From positions 434,001-498,000 of the forward strand of contig CADCXC010000018.1 in assembly GCA_902806595.1 (NCBI GenBank): a DNA stretch of 64,000 bases, given 5' to 3'. Every line of letters starts with the position of its first letter. Position 1 is the first letter of the stretch. The notes under the pieces were generated by a model, which saw nothing but the letters and a program-made list of their open reading frames with translations, made no database searches and had not been told where the DNA came from. The stretch is from Pyrenopolyporus hunteri (taxonomy: Eukaryota; Ascomycota; Sordariomycetes; Xylariales; Hypoxylaceae). Made by a program: the position numbers and the translations under genes. This document shows positions 27,795 to 39,640 of the stretch, piece after piece.

Positions 27795-28004
27795 TAATAA
27801 TTAATTAATTTATATACATATTATTTTATAATACGTACTTTAAAAAAAAATACTTATATACTTTCGTTTATATAAAAAAAACCTTTTTTACGATTTTTTT
27901 ATTAAATAATTTTTCTTTTTTAAATAATTTATATAACATTAATTTTATTACATCGCATTATTTTTACTATTATTTGTTTACTTTATTTACGTACGTACCT
28001 ATTA
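27795..28004 (-). repeat. 5' LTR of element A
   Basis: 210 bp, starting TAATAATTAATTAATTTATA and ending CGTACGTACCTATTA. The sequence before it (27,755-27,794) matches the complement of the bases just inside element B's 5' LTR, so it would hold the primer-binding region. Confidence 0.75.
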
Positions 28005-31000
28005 ATAATAATATATAAATTATTAAAAATTTTAATTTTAAAATTTATAATTTTTTAAAAACGCGTTTTAATTTTAATTTTATTAAAAACTTTATTTTTA
28101 ATAATAAAAAAATCCATAATATCGACATTAAAAATATTATTTATTTAAAAATTAATAAATTCGAACGGATTTAAATTTATTATAAATAAATAAAAATCGA
28201 AAATTAATAATTTTATTCGTAATTTTTATTAATAATAACGTAAATAAATTTTAAATTAATAAATATTTAATTTCGTAAAATTATATAAAAGTTTAATTAT
28301 TTATAATAATATTCTTTTAAAATATTTATTTTTAAATTCGATTAATAAATATATAAAAATAATTTTTTACATCGATGTTTTAAATTAAATATAAATTATT
28401 ATAATGTTTCGAATTATAATTTTTATTTTTTTACGACGTAATATAAACGTTAAAATTAATATAATACGTTAATTAATTTTTTAAATAATAAATATATACG
28501 TTATAATATATTTTTTATCGAAATTATTATAATTTTAAATTATTAAATGAAATTTTTCGTAAAATATAATAATATTTTTATTTTTAGTTTTACGAATTAT
28601 TTATAATTTAAAAATTATAATACTTTAATATATAATTATATCGTAAACTTTTAAACGTAAAATATTTTTTTAAATAAAACGTTAAGTTTTTTTATATTTA
28701 ATATTTTATAAAATCTTTTTTATGTAATAATTTTTTTATTTATTTATAATTTAATAATAAAAATAAAATTTTTTTATTTTTTATTAATAATGTATAATTT
28801 AACGGTATAAAAAAAATTATTAATATATATAAAGTTTTTTTTCGAAATAATTTAATAATTATCGAAATTAAAAATTAACGCGAATAATTCGATTTTAAGT
28901 TTTTTAAACGATACGGGTTTTTTTTTTAATTAAATATATAATTTAATATGAAAATTTTTAAACGTAAATATTTTATTCGAAGCGTTAAAAACGACGATAA
29001 TATTTTTATTCGATATCGTAATAATTTTATAAAGGTTTTTTTATTTTTTTTTTCTTTATAAACGAATATTTTATTATTAATAAAAAGTAATACGAAAAGA
29101 ATTTTTTATGTGTTAAAATTATTACGTATATTTAAAATATTTTTTACGAAATATTATATTTTAATTTTTTTAATTTTTATTATTATTTTTTAAACGGTTT
29201 ATATTTTTTAAATTTATATAAAAATAAAAGGTAAATTTATATTAATTTTAAAGTAAATGTCGAATATAAAAAATGTAAATATTAATTTATTAAAGTTAAT
29301 AATATTATTAATTACTTTAATAATTATTTATAATCGAAATATATATAAATTTAAACTTTAAAATTTATCGGTAATAATTTTATACGTTTTACGAATTAAA
29401 TCGTAGTATTTTTCGATTTTATTAATTAATTAATATATTTCGACGAATATTTAATAATAAGTAATTTTAATAATGTAAATTTTATTTCGAAATTCGATAT
29501 TATTAAAGTTTATGTCGATATTATATATAATAATATTCGAAGGTTTAAAATAAATATCGATTTAATATTATTTTAATATATTTTAAATTTTTTTAATAAA
29601 AATAGTTTTTATAAAACGAATAATTTAAAATTTTATAACGATGTTAATTATATATAAAACGAAACGTTTATTTAAATATATAATATTAACGATAATTTTA
29701 TAATTAAAATTTATATTAAAGTTTTTTAGGTTAAATTTAAATTTTTAAAAAGTTTTATTTTTAATTTAATAATAATAATAAAATTTATTAATTTTTTTAA
29801 TATTTTTAATATTAATGTTATAATTTATTTTATTTAAAATAATGTATAATTTAATTATAAAAAGGTAATTAAATCGAATATAAATATAACGTAATTCGAA
29901 TTTTATAAAAAAAATTATATTATCGAAGTAAAATTATAAATATTTTTATTTATAAATAATAACGACGATAATATTATTTTTTCCGATTAATTAATTCGTA
30001 ACGTTATTTAAATAAATATTTAATCGATTTATATTTTTTAAATATATAAAAAACGAAGTATTTAAATTTATAACGTAAAAGTCGATTAATTTAAATAAAA
30101 CGTTAATTATAATCGTTTTTAATAATTTAATTAAAAGTTTATTTTCGAATTTAATATTAATTTTATCGATTCGATTATTATTTAATTTAAAGTTTTAATC
30201 GAAAAAGTTTTTTATAAAAATTTAATATTAATTTTTTTTATAATAAATATTTTAATTACGCCGATATTAAAAATAATGTTTTAAAAGATATTTTTAATGT
30301 ATCGATTTAAAATAAATGTAGTATTATTTTTTAATTTATCGATAAAAAAGTAATAAAAAACGATTTAATATTAATATATTTAATTTATTAAATATATCGC
30401 GATTAATTAATATTAAAAATCGATTTTTTCCGTTTTAAAAGCGGCGATATTTTAATTATTATTTTTCGATTTCGAGTTTTTTTATTTAATATTTTTATAA
30501 TTTATTAAAAACGTAATATATTTATTTTTATTTTTAATTTTTTAGGTTCGTTAACGTTTTTTAATTTTTTTTTATTTGTTTTCGAAATGTTTAATAAATT
30601 AATATTTTTTTTTATATATTTAATAACGACGTTTTTAAGTTTAAGTCGTTTTTTTCGATTAATATCGATTATTTTTATTATTACGATAATATTTTCGTTT
30701 AATATAAAATTAATTAAAGTTTTTATTATTATTATTATTAATTATAAATTAACGTGTTTTTTTAATATTTTCGAAGGTATTAATTAATATATAAAATTTA
30801 TTAATTAATTTTTCGAATTAATATAACGAAATAAATAAAATATATTATAATTAAAATATATTATAAATAATATATTATATAATTACGATAAATTATTATT
30901 TATTTTTAAAATTTTTTTTAAAAGTTTATGAATATAATATTAATTTATTTAATATAATTTATAATATTTTAAAATTAGATTTTTTTTTGTTTTTTTTTTA

Positions 31001-32900
31001 ATTTTAATGTTAAAAAAAATAATCGAAGTTTAATTATAATAATATTAAATTTTATTTTATTTTATATTAAAGTGTTATTTTATAATTAAATATATATTTA
31101 TAAAATATTAATAATAGGGTATATTATATAAAAAATAAATAACCGTTCGTTTAATAAAAATAATAAAAAATACGACGTAAAATTAAGTTTAATGAATTTT
31201 AATCGTATAATATATATTTAAAAAAAAACGAAATTTATTTTTTAAAACGTTATAAAGTTTTTCGATGTAATTATTTTTATTATTTTAAGTTTTTTTAAAA
31301 TAATTAATAATAATAAAAGGGTATATTTTATTAAGGATTCGAATAAAAAAAATGTCGTAATAAATGTCGTTTTATTAATTTTCGATAAATATAAATATTA
31401 AAATTAATTTAATTAATAAAAATTATAAAATTATTTAAAAAAAAAATCGTAATTTTCGATATAATAACTTTTTTTTTTAATGCGATATTTAATAAAATCG
31501 TCGATATTATATACGAATTATTTGATAGTAATTTAAAAGGTTTATAAATATTTTTCGATAATAAAAATTAAAGTTATTTTTTTTATTAAAAATTAAAAGT
31601 ATATCGTTAATTATATTTTTATAATTTAATGTAAGTTAAAATAATAAGGTATAAATTAATAATAATAATTTAAAAAAATGCGATTATTTTTAATTAAGTA
31701 AGTATAAAGGTAAGGGAAATAGTCGTATTAAATATTTACGATTTAAATTAAATACGAAAGTTATTTTAAAAAGTTTAAAATAACGAAAAAAAAAATTTAT
31801 TATTAAGGTTTAAATAAAAATTAAAACGTAAATTACGTTACGAAGGTTTAATTTAATAAAAAAAGTAATAACGTATTAAATATCGATAATAAATTATTAA
31901 TAATAAAAAAAATAAAAACGGTTATTAAATAAGCGATTTATAACGTTAATAATATAAAGTCGAAAATAATTCGATTAAAATTATTAACGTTTATAAATTT
32001 AATTTTCTTTAATTTTTTATTTATATTAATATTATAAAATGAAAAATTATTAATTATTTTTATATTATAACGTAAATACGATTCGATATAAATGTCGAAA
32101 AGTAAATTATACTTTTATCGATACGATATATCGACGTTTTTTACGTTAAAATATTAAATTATTTACGTTTAATATATTTTAATTTATTATAATTTTATTT
32201 AAAAAGTTTATATATCGATATAAAATTAATTAAAACTTTTATTATATTAATATTATTTTTATTTATATAAATATTTTTTATATAAACGCGTATTTTAATG
32301 TAATTTTAAATTAACGTAATATAATTACGAAGTTTTTTATTATAAAATTTTTAAATTATTTTTAATATTTTTTAAAAATATTTTTCGTTATATAAGCGTA
32401 TAATTTATTTTTATTTATAACGATTAAATTTTTTTAAAAAAAATAATATTTATATCGTTTTTTATTTTTCGATAATAATTTAAAAGTTAATTTTTTTTTA
32501 TTTTAAAATTTCGTAATTAAATTATTAATCGAAAAATATATAATTATTAAAAACGTATTTTAATAATTTAACGAGTTTTTTTTTAATATTTCGTTCGATT
32601 AAGTCGAGTTTTTTAATACGAATTTATATTTAAATCGAATTTTTAATTTTTTACGATATAATAATAAAAAATTATATAAAAAAAAATAAAAATATATCGA
32701 ATAAAATATTTAAATTATAATATAAAAATATAGATTTAAATAAATTAAATAACGATATAAAACGGTAATTTATTATATATAAAGAAAAATGTAATTAATA
32801 TTACGTATATTATTACGATAAAATTTTTAAAATTATCGTAATAATGATTTTTTTAATTTTATTAATTTATATTATTAATTTTAATAATATTAATTAATGT

Positions 32901-33108
32901 TAATAAATATATACGTAAATAAAATAAAAAAATAATAATAAAAATAAACGCGATATAATAAAATTAATATTATATAAATTATTTAAAAAAAAAATTATTT
33001 AATAAAAAATTACGAAAAAGGTTTTTTTTATATAAATAAAAATATATAAATATTTTTTTTTAAAATATATATTATAAAATGGTACGTATATAAATTAATT
33101 AACTATTA
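32901..33108 (+). repeat. 3' LTR of element B
   Basis: 208 bp, starting TAATAAATATATACGTAAAT and ending AATTAATTAACTATTA. It aligns along its full length with 20,814-21,025. Confidence 0.75.
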
Positions 33109-34430
33109 AATTATAATATTATTCGACGATTTTTTTTAATTTAAATTAATAAATAATTATTTATTATTTTATAAAAAAAAACTTATAAATAATAAAACGA
33201 CGAAAATAATAAAAGATTTTTTCGATATTAAAAATATAAATTAATATTATTTTAATTATTAATTTTAAAAAAAATTTATATTAATAATTATTTTAATAAA
33301 ATAAATAAAAACGGCCGATATAAAATATATTTTATTATTAAAATAAATTAAAAATAATAAATAAACTATTAAAAATATATATATTTTTAATTTAAAATTA
33401 ATAAAATTAAAAAATATAAAATTAAAATTTTATATAAAAATTATTACGTTATTAAATAATATATAATATTCGATTAATTTATAAATAATTATTATTTTTA
33501 CGAAATAATTTAAATAAAAATTTATATTTTTTTAATTAATTATATATTAAAATCGTTAAATAAAAAAACCGTATTAAAAAAAACGTTCGAAATAATAAAT
33601 TTTTTTAATTTTAAAATTTCGATATATTTTACGTTTATAAAAAATATATTTATTATTTTAATAAAAAATATTTTATAAAATTTAAAAATAATAAATAATA
33701 TAAAATATAAAATAAAAGTTTTTATTTTAAATTTTATTACGTTTAATTAATTTATAAATTTTAATATTATTATTATTACGAAATTTTTAATAATAATATT
33801 TATATTATTATTAATAATAAAAAATATATAAATCGATAATTTAAAAAAATTTTTTTTTTAATTTTTTTTAAAATAATTTATATTAAAAATAATATATTAA
33901 TAATTATTATTATAAATAATAAACTTTTTAATTAAATTAATTTTATATTAATATTAATATTCGTAATTATCGATTATAAAATTTAAAATTAAATTTTATA
34001 AAAAACGTATTTAAATTTAATAAAACGTCGTTTTATATATAAAAAAATAAATTTTATATCGATATATATATAATTATTTAAAATTATTAATTTAAAAAAT
34101 TTATATTTTTTATTTTTTATAAATTTTAAATTTTTTATAAAATTACGATTTTTTATAAAAATAAAATAAAATTTAAAATAAATCGATAAATTAAATAAAA
34201 TAATAATAAAACGAAATTTTATAAATAATTTAAATTAATAAAATTATATTATTATATATTAATTTATAAAATTTTTATTAAATTAAAAATAAAATTTTAT
34301 TTAAAAAATAAAATATAATTTTAAAAAAAATATATAAATTATATTACGTATTTAATCGAAAATAAATACGAAATCGATTAAATTTACATAATATAAAACA
34401 CTTAAAATTCGAGTTATTATGTCTTTTTTT

Positions 34431-34620
34431 AACGGGGGGGGACTTTTAAATTTAATAGGGGTGGAGTGTATTATACGACGCATTTATTATAGGCGTTAGG
34501 TATAATAAATCTGGGAATAATAAACGCAATACCACGCCACTGGGCGTTGCCGGGGCTGGGTATCGTACTGTTTTACGGCTTTTATTGAAAGAATGGGTCA
34601 AGGATGTGGTAGTTGGCTAG
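34431..34620. other. AT-rich to normal-GC transition
   Basis: Composition recovers abruptly from about 34,430 (a G run in ACGGGGGGGGAC at 34,430-34,441). No gene or clear element end is visible. Confidence 0.5.
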
Positions 34621-35350
34621 CTGAGAGGACGAAAAGGATGCTCTAATGCTAATAACGAATGATAGGTATTGGCTCAATTTGTGATGGATAATAATAAGGT
34701 AACCGGGATGGGTTGCGAATAGGAATGTGGCGGTTCTGGAACCGCTCACCAAGGACGGTACTAATGTCGCTTCTATGAGGGGGTCAGACACCTCTATAGA
34801 ACCATACTGTAGGAGCCGACTTATTAGAGTAGGGTAGGAAAGTTTACCTTAAATCGTTGGAAACAAAAGGAGAACGTTATCAGCGATATGAGAGAAATAC
34901 GTATTTACAGTCAGCGTACTCCAATTCCTTTAGAAAATGGGGGTCAATCCTGATATCGCCGATGTGAATGGGGTAACGGCACTGCATATGGCTCTATCAT
35001 TCGTAGACGTATACGGAAAGGCCACTCCTGGACCATGCAGTGGATCTCAATTTCCGAGACAATCGAGGAAGAATGAAGTTGTAGAAGGCAACGGTTCAAT
35101 ATAGAATCTGCTTCTCCATGTTGTATAGTGGAACGGCGTACGAACTGATGAAAAACGAAGCAAGTCCTACATCCGGACGAGGATGAGAAGACCCCGCTTT
35201 CTTAACCTACCATCCATAGGTAAGGCGTGGGCTGGATCATTGCTGAGAAAGTGGTGCAACTGAACCTTTACGAACAAGATAAAGCAAGATGCAAAACGCC
35301 GCCACATATCTAATATTGCAGACGACGTAGGAATTAGAAGCTTAAGGTGG
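34620..35350 (+). pseudogene. Ankyrin-repeat protein relic, 3' part
   Basis: Several ankyrin-like stretches on the + strand in shifting frames. From about 34,727: VAVLEPLTKDGTNVASMRGS. From about 34,918: VLQFL, a TAG stop, then KMGVNPDIADVNGVTALHMA, where the consensus has LLxxGADxNxxDxxGxTALHxA. From about 35,025: LLDHAVDLNFRDNRGR. Near 35,140: YELMKNEAS, then DEDEKTPLS after a shift. Near 35,247: AEKVVQLNLYEQDKARCKTP. Repeat spacing is about 30-35 residues where it can be followed. Stops and frameshifts make it non-functional. There is no N-terminal domain here, unlike the relic at 9,042-9,640 on the same strand, so this may be the separated 3' part of that gene. A second, independent ankyrin pseudogene is the alternative. 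Confidence 0.6.
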
Positions 35351-36245
35351 AGGGGGTGTCGCGCCGGTCGTCTTGTTTGGTGTTGACTTGCTAGATTCGA
35401 GAGTGGCTAAGTAAACGAAAAAGGTCAAGCCAGCGCCTTTTAACAAGCAGGTTGTTACGGCGAGATACTTCATATACATTAGGCATAATACCTAGAAGAA
35501 AAAACCCGCAACACGCGTAAGCATGTGATTTCGTGGAAAGTAATTGAGCCAGGCTGGCATTCTAGCCTGCATAAAATGCCCGTAGTACTCTTTTAGCGGG
35601 CTGGGCTCGGGTGCCGCTTAAGTTGAACGTTAAATGTTTTGTTTCGATGTCTTCTACTTTGACGCTTGTTATAGAAATGTGATAAGAGGATAGTTGTACC
35701 TGTACAGTAGCGAGTTGAGAACGAGGCTTCTGGGATTGTATGTAGGCGCATGTCCTCTGAAATGTGAGCCTGGTTTGCATCTATTTAGGTACCTAGGTAC
35801 CTGGATACTTTATAGCAGATAATATAGGGCTGATGACTAACTCGACCGGCGTGAGCCAAGCGGGGATCGGAACGCGCTAACATCAAAATTCGGGACCGGG
35901 GGGTGTGCTGCCTTCCCTCTGCTACCCAGCTGTGAGCTCCGCGTACTTCCTTCCTTACAGAATCTCCCTCCGTACTCGGCACAATTGGTCACCTAGCTAC
36001 TTCTACCATTTGTATAACCCCAGTACTCTGTTTATCATCACGACCTATTAAGGGTTGCGGCCGGTAAATGAGTCACACAAGGAATCCACGTTAAGATTCT
36101 CTGGGGTTACTAGCCATACGCGACTTCTCATCTAAGGTAGCCTCACTAAACGGGGAAACGAGGCAAACAGTATAGAAGGGGACGAGATATCCCTTCACCT
36201 ATCTACCTCATCTATCGATACTGGACGAATAAACGGAAATGCACC
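35351..36245. other. Intergenic and upstream region of the GFA gene
   Basis: No gene recognised. It holds a perfect 16-bp palindrome AGGTACCTAGGTACCT at about 35,787-35,803. The promoter of the next gene should lie in the last few hundred bases, but I see no clear TATA box. Confidence 0.4.
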
Positions 36246-37207
36246 ATGGATGCTCGCTGCCAATGCGGCGCCGTCACGTTCAAGACGCCCCTGCCTAAGC
36301 CTCTTGCGCTATATATCTGCCACTGCGCCGAGTGCCGCCGCCAGACGAGCTCTGCTTTCGGCACCTCTGCCATCTTTCCTCGATTCCCCGTACCTCACGT
36401 TGAGCTGCTGTCCTGCTACTCGTGCGTCTTTCCTTCCCCTCCCCCCTCCCCCCTTTTCTTGGTACTTGCTGTTAGGCTTGGTACGTCCAGTCGCGAACGC
36501 CTTGCTGACTCGCTGGAACGAAACAGCCGACCAACTCCTTCGGGTCACACACTGCACTGGTTTGTGCTACCTATTACCCTTGGCCTAAGATAGTCTTCAT
36601 GGATTGACTAATCTGCCTTTGCCAGTTATTTCTGCCGTAACTGCGGGACTAGACTACTCCATACAGCGCAGGTGCGTGTCTCGTATTAGTACTACGTGTC
36701 AAGTCTATGCTAAGTATATGTAGGGCAAGAATGTCGTGTCTGTCAAGGGAGGAGTAAGTGTGCCCCAAATAGAATTATCTGCTTTTTTATCTCTCATTCT
36801 AGACACGTACCTTTTTCTCAGCCCGAAAGCATGCCCCCCCTTTTAATTAGCTCACGAAATATGGTCATAAAATGGGCCTTGTGTCCCGCCACCACTTCCG
36901 TTCACCATCGTCAAGAGACTATTACTAACGACTAGCGCTGCCAAAGTGTCTAGAAGGGCTTGACTGGTCAAGCGCCATCCACATATGGACTAAATCGGCG
37001 ATGGTCCCCATTCCTGAGGGGTGCGAGTCCTTCTCGGGGGAGCCTTCGGAATCCGACTACGGTACCTCCCAAGAATCGCTCGATCAACCCCTTGACTCGG
37101 CAGGCATGCTTGTGAATAGCGGGGGAAATCAAACGGATGACGATTGTGCCGGACGGGTTACGCATGATACCCCTATAAAGGGAGGTTGTGAGTTGAGTGG
37201 AACGTAG
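36246..37207 (+). CDS. GFA/CENP-V domain zinc protein (181 aa, five exons)
   Basis: Intact gene. Exons: 36,246-36,421, 36,527-36,559, 36,626-36,671, 36,724-36,753 and 36,947-37,207 (stop TAG). Together they give 546 nt, 181 residues, with all phases consistent. Introns are 105, 66, 52 and 193 bp; branch points GCTGAC, TGACTAAT, GCTAAG and TACTAAC are visible. The start ATG sits in CACCATGG. The protein begins MDARCQCGAVTF and carries the GFA zinc-site pattern: Cys5-x-Cys7, Cys25-x-Cys27-x2-Cys30 (ICHCAECRRQTSSAFG) and Cys73-x2-Cys76 in YFCRNCGTRL. A GLDWSSAIHIWTKSAMVPIP segment follows at residues 99-118, then an acidic, probably disordered tail. The family includes proteins annotated as glutathione-dependent formaldehyde-activating enzymes and is likely cytosolic. 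Fungal members are mostly uncharacterised, so the substrate is unknown. It is convergent with the DUF1295 gene. Exon structure is inferred from splice signals and family alignment by memory. Confidence 0.88.
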
Positions 37208-37914
37208 ATGATAGTACGGGATCTTGCTGAGAAGTATTGGCGACGTTGGCGTTCCGGAGGGCTCTTGGTGGTCCTCCAACGGTGATTGGAGTTGGTAGAT
37301 CGTGAATGTGGAGGGGGCGGGTTTGGTGCTCTATGGAGGGGGAGTTGGTGGCTTAGGTAGGCTGATATGTTTTCTCGGATTTTGTGTATGTTGTTCAATG
37401 AATAGCCTCGGCGATTCCTTGCTTGGCTACCTGGGAATCGGTATTTTTGGTGCTCCTTAGTCGCTAGTTCTAGGTCGCTTGCTAACCCTAAATAATAGAT
37501 GAAATGATAGCGGAAAGGAACCACCCCTTATACCTCGCCATTAGACTGATATTGTTCGTTCAATTGAGGTATGCTCTAGGTTTTTGTGGTACTTCATTAT
37601 CTAATACTACTGTTCTCCTATGTCGCCATACCAAACTAACATCTAGGAGGAATACTAGTAACTATGAAACGAAGGGAGTATGAATTGAGGCTTGATATTG
37701 CTATTTTTCGACCCCTCTCCCGAGATCGGTATCCCATATTGTCAAATGGCTCGTGCTGTACTAGATCTTCTAATCTCGCGTAGTCTTATCTCGTCCAACA
37801 CCATGGACCTCGAATGATAATGTACAACGATACATAGCGTATCTCCTTATATTAACCCTATGGATTTCCCTTAATCACACCATAGCAATCCTCGACGAAA
37901 TTCTCATACGTGCG
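37208..37914. other. Convergent intergenic region
   Basis: 707 bp between the stop codons of two convergent genes, presumably holding both 3' untranslated regions and terminators. No further gene is supported; open frames here are antisense or shadow frames. Confidence 0.6.
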
Positions 37915-39003
37915 TTAGGGTGGGTTGAAGACGTACATGGGGAACTCGAGGAATACAGTTCTTTTCAGGATAGTAGGAAGCCGCTCGTAAATCTGAGGGG
38001 GGAAAGGGATTAGGATGCTGGTACGGTTTAGGTACGCCTGGTAGGCTTCCCAATTCAGGTTTTTCTCGTAACGTTTCCTAGCCCCTGGCCGTTCGGACAG
38101 CGGCAGCCCCGAGACGAATAAGAGCAAGGTAGTGAGGAAGAATGGCCCTAGGATCGTGGCGTAGAGTGCTTTAAAGGCCTGCCCGCTGACTGGGCCATCA
38201 GTAGCGGCTGAGACGCATATCATGTAAATGGCTATTGTCGTTAAACCAGACCCTTGGGGTTACGTCTCAACGGGGGTAGACTTACAAAACTGAATGATGA
38301 TTTCCCCGAAATAGTTCGGATGCCGGCTCCAGGAAAAGAGCCCAGTGTCGCAAATCTCATTGCCGTCGCTTCTCGACCGAAACGCGTACTTCTGCACGTC
38401 GCTCAAGCTTTCCATCACGAACCCCACCGCGAATAGAACCACGCCCGCCACATCGCGGGCCGTGCCGAAAGGGGCTTGCGGTTGGTATGCGCGGACGGCG
38501 GGGGAGTTGAGGACGGTGACGGGCAACGAGACGGCCCACACCCAGAGCATCTGGAAGGTCCAGAATCCGAGGAAGGCGAAGAACCGGTCCCGCATGCCGT
38601 CGAAGCGGTCGTCCTTGCCCGTCCGCAGCACCCGGTGCAGCAAGAAAAGCGAGAGGCGCAAGGCCCATACTATGATGGAGACCGCGGCGACGATTTGACG
38701 CGTGTCGGGGCTTCGGCTTAGAGCTAATGTAAGGACAGCCAGGATGACGAAGTTGGTGCCTCCAGCAAAGTCTGCGTTTCGGTTGGATTAGAGGGGGCTT
38801 ACTTTTATTTCAATTATCGGAGAGGGGATCAGTGGATGTTAAAGGTGTTTGGGAGGAATGGAAGATGGAAGGAGGACACAACCTGTCAGTTTATCAAACC
38901 CGAAGCTATAGGCTATTGAAAAGAATAATAATTGATATGCAATAGTGACGAGCAGCGTAATGGCAAGGTAGAATTCATCTAATACGTATATGGGCTCCGC
39001 CAT
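37915..39003 (-). CDS. DUF1295 / steroid 5-alpha-reductase-like membrane protein (307 aa, three exons)
   Basis: Intact gene on the minus strand. Exons: 39,003-38,883, 38,771-38,286 and 38,231-37,915 (stop TAA), 924 nt. Introns: 38,772-38,882 (111 bp, GTTGTG...CGCAG) and 38,232-38,285 (54 bp, GTAAGT...AATAG); phases agree. The protein starts MAEPIYVLDEFYLAITLL. Hydrophobic segments lie at about residues 12-33, 47-58, 66-87, 107-127, 147-162 and 224-245. Exon 1 joins exon 2 through FGFDKLT/DFAGGTNFVIL, a conserved N-terminal block in this family. The signature GLFSWSRHPNYFGEI is at residues 184-198 and LSERPG at 247-252. The RxPNYxGE motif is shared with steroid 5-alpha-reductases and isoprenylcysteine methyltransferase-like proteins, where it belongs to the cofactor-binding side. 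The protein probably sits in the endoplasmic reticulum membrane as an NADPH-dependent reductase of a lipid or sterol-like substrate; the substrate cannot be inferred. Confidence 0.88.
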
Positions 39004-39040
39004 CTCTTCTTTGCTAATAAATAAGGCTTCGCGTTCTGCT

Positions 39041-39062
39041 ATTTTATAAAGTTATATAAGAG
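39041..39062 (-). promoter_or_regulatory. TATA-like sequence upstream of the DUF1295 gene
   Basis: On the minus strand the region 38-60 bp before the start codon reads CTTATATAACTTTATAAAAT, two TATA-like elements. Spacing to the ATG is short, so the transcript leader would be very short if this is used. Confidence 0.25.
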
Positions 39063-39640
39063 GATTTCCTCGTAGCTAATTTTTTTGTCCAGCATCAGAT
39101 GGGGAAGACTGCGAGTAAACCGGCAGGATGAAGCGCTGACACCACCCGTATGTTCTTATAGGTGCCTCGGATCGTTCAATAGCCGCATAGCGGAACGTGG
39201 TGAATACGAGACATTGGGCGTTCCAGCTTGAATTTGGAGTCATGAATCAACACAAGGAACAGGAACATAGGTAGGTATATAACGAAGAGGTGCAATCGTG
39301 AATTTCGATGGTGGGTAAGGCAAAGTTCCCCAACAATCGCTAAGATTTGGCCTAATTGTAGGTACCGATGCCCTGACCGCTAGGCGGGTTCCGTCCGATC
39401 GGGTCCCTGGAGAATCGGCTCGAGAAGCCCTGCGACGTTATCGCCTTTACTTTGTACTACCTACTGTCAAACACCTACGGGCCAGTACCTAGCATTCCAC
39501 TGATCTGTATAAGGGTACCTACAAGGGGCGTGGCTTTCTTTTTAAAAGAGAGGCTAGGTGCCTCCTCCTAAGCTGTCTACCCTGGCTCAAATGCCCGAAA
39601 CCGCCAAACCGCTAAAACTTATGGTTCCATAATTTGATTA
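39063..39640. other. Upstream region of the DUF1295 gene, to the AT-rich boundary
   Basis: Normal-GC sequence without a recognisable gene. Composition changes to AT-rich from about 39,640, with a last unmutated patch (GTCCCCACTGTGTAGTTAAC) at about 39,668. Confidence 0.45.

Larger units (their letters stand above)
21868..28004 (-). mobile_element. LTR retrotransposon A (inner, RIP-mutated, nested in B)
   Basis: 6,137 bp bounded by direct repeats at 21,868-22,081 and 27,795-28,004 that are the reverse complement of element B's LTRs, so A has inserted head-on into a member of its own family. Flanking bases GTAAT (21,863-21,867) and ATAAT (28,005-28,009) could be a 5-bp target duplication with one transition. 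The 5.7-kb interior has no open frame left. On the + strand its surviving non-CpG bases are mostly C, while in the right part of B they are mostly G, in line with opposite orientation. I could not recognise reverse transcriptase or integrase motifs with confidence. Confidence 0.75.
20814..33108 (+). mobile_element. LTR retrotransposon B (outer, RIP-mutated, interrupted by element A)
   Basis: Direct terminal repeats at 20,814-21,025 and 32,901-33,108, both of the form TAATAG...CTATTA. Removing the inserted element A leaves about 6.15 kb, matching A's length. Internal sequence lies at 21,026-21,867 and resumes at about 28,010. The internal DNA matches element A in reverse complement. For example, the segment just left of the insertion (ATTTATTATTTTATAAATTT near 21,750) has its complement near 26,980, and the sequence resuming at 28,011 (ATATATAAATTATTAAAA) continues that match. 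Coding capacity is destroyed by stops in every frame, so the superfamily cannot be told. Confidence 0.75.
9800..34430. other. First AT-rich, RIP-type mutated block
   Basis: About 24.6 kb of extremely AT-rich sequence with stops in all frames. Remaining C and G sit almost only in CpG pairs. Transposable elements that can be delimited inside it are listed separately. In 9,830-11,800, 12,000-13,990, 14,770-16,100, 16,530-17,130, 17,900-20,810 and 33,110-34,430 I see no readable gene; these are presumably older or more degraded repeats. Frames that appear open here consist of Ile, Phe, Asn, Lys, Leu and Tyr codons and are composition artefacts. Confidence 0.9.

Noticed and set aside
30587..30787. 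66-codon + frame inside element B
   Set aside because: Consists of Phe, Ile, Leu, Asn and Lys codons expected from composition; adjacent frames of the element are full of stops.
9660..34560. Terminal inverted repeat of the whole first block (TGGCGTGG near 9,725 and CCACGCCA near 34,532)
   Set aside because: Only about eight bases match and they lie in a tandem repeat on one side, so chance is likely.
38254..38721. Plus-strand frames opposite the DUF1295 gene
   Set aside because: They are antisense to its second exon, which has clear family motifs and matching splice sites.
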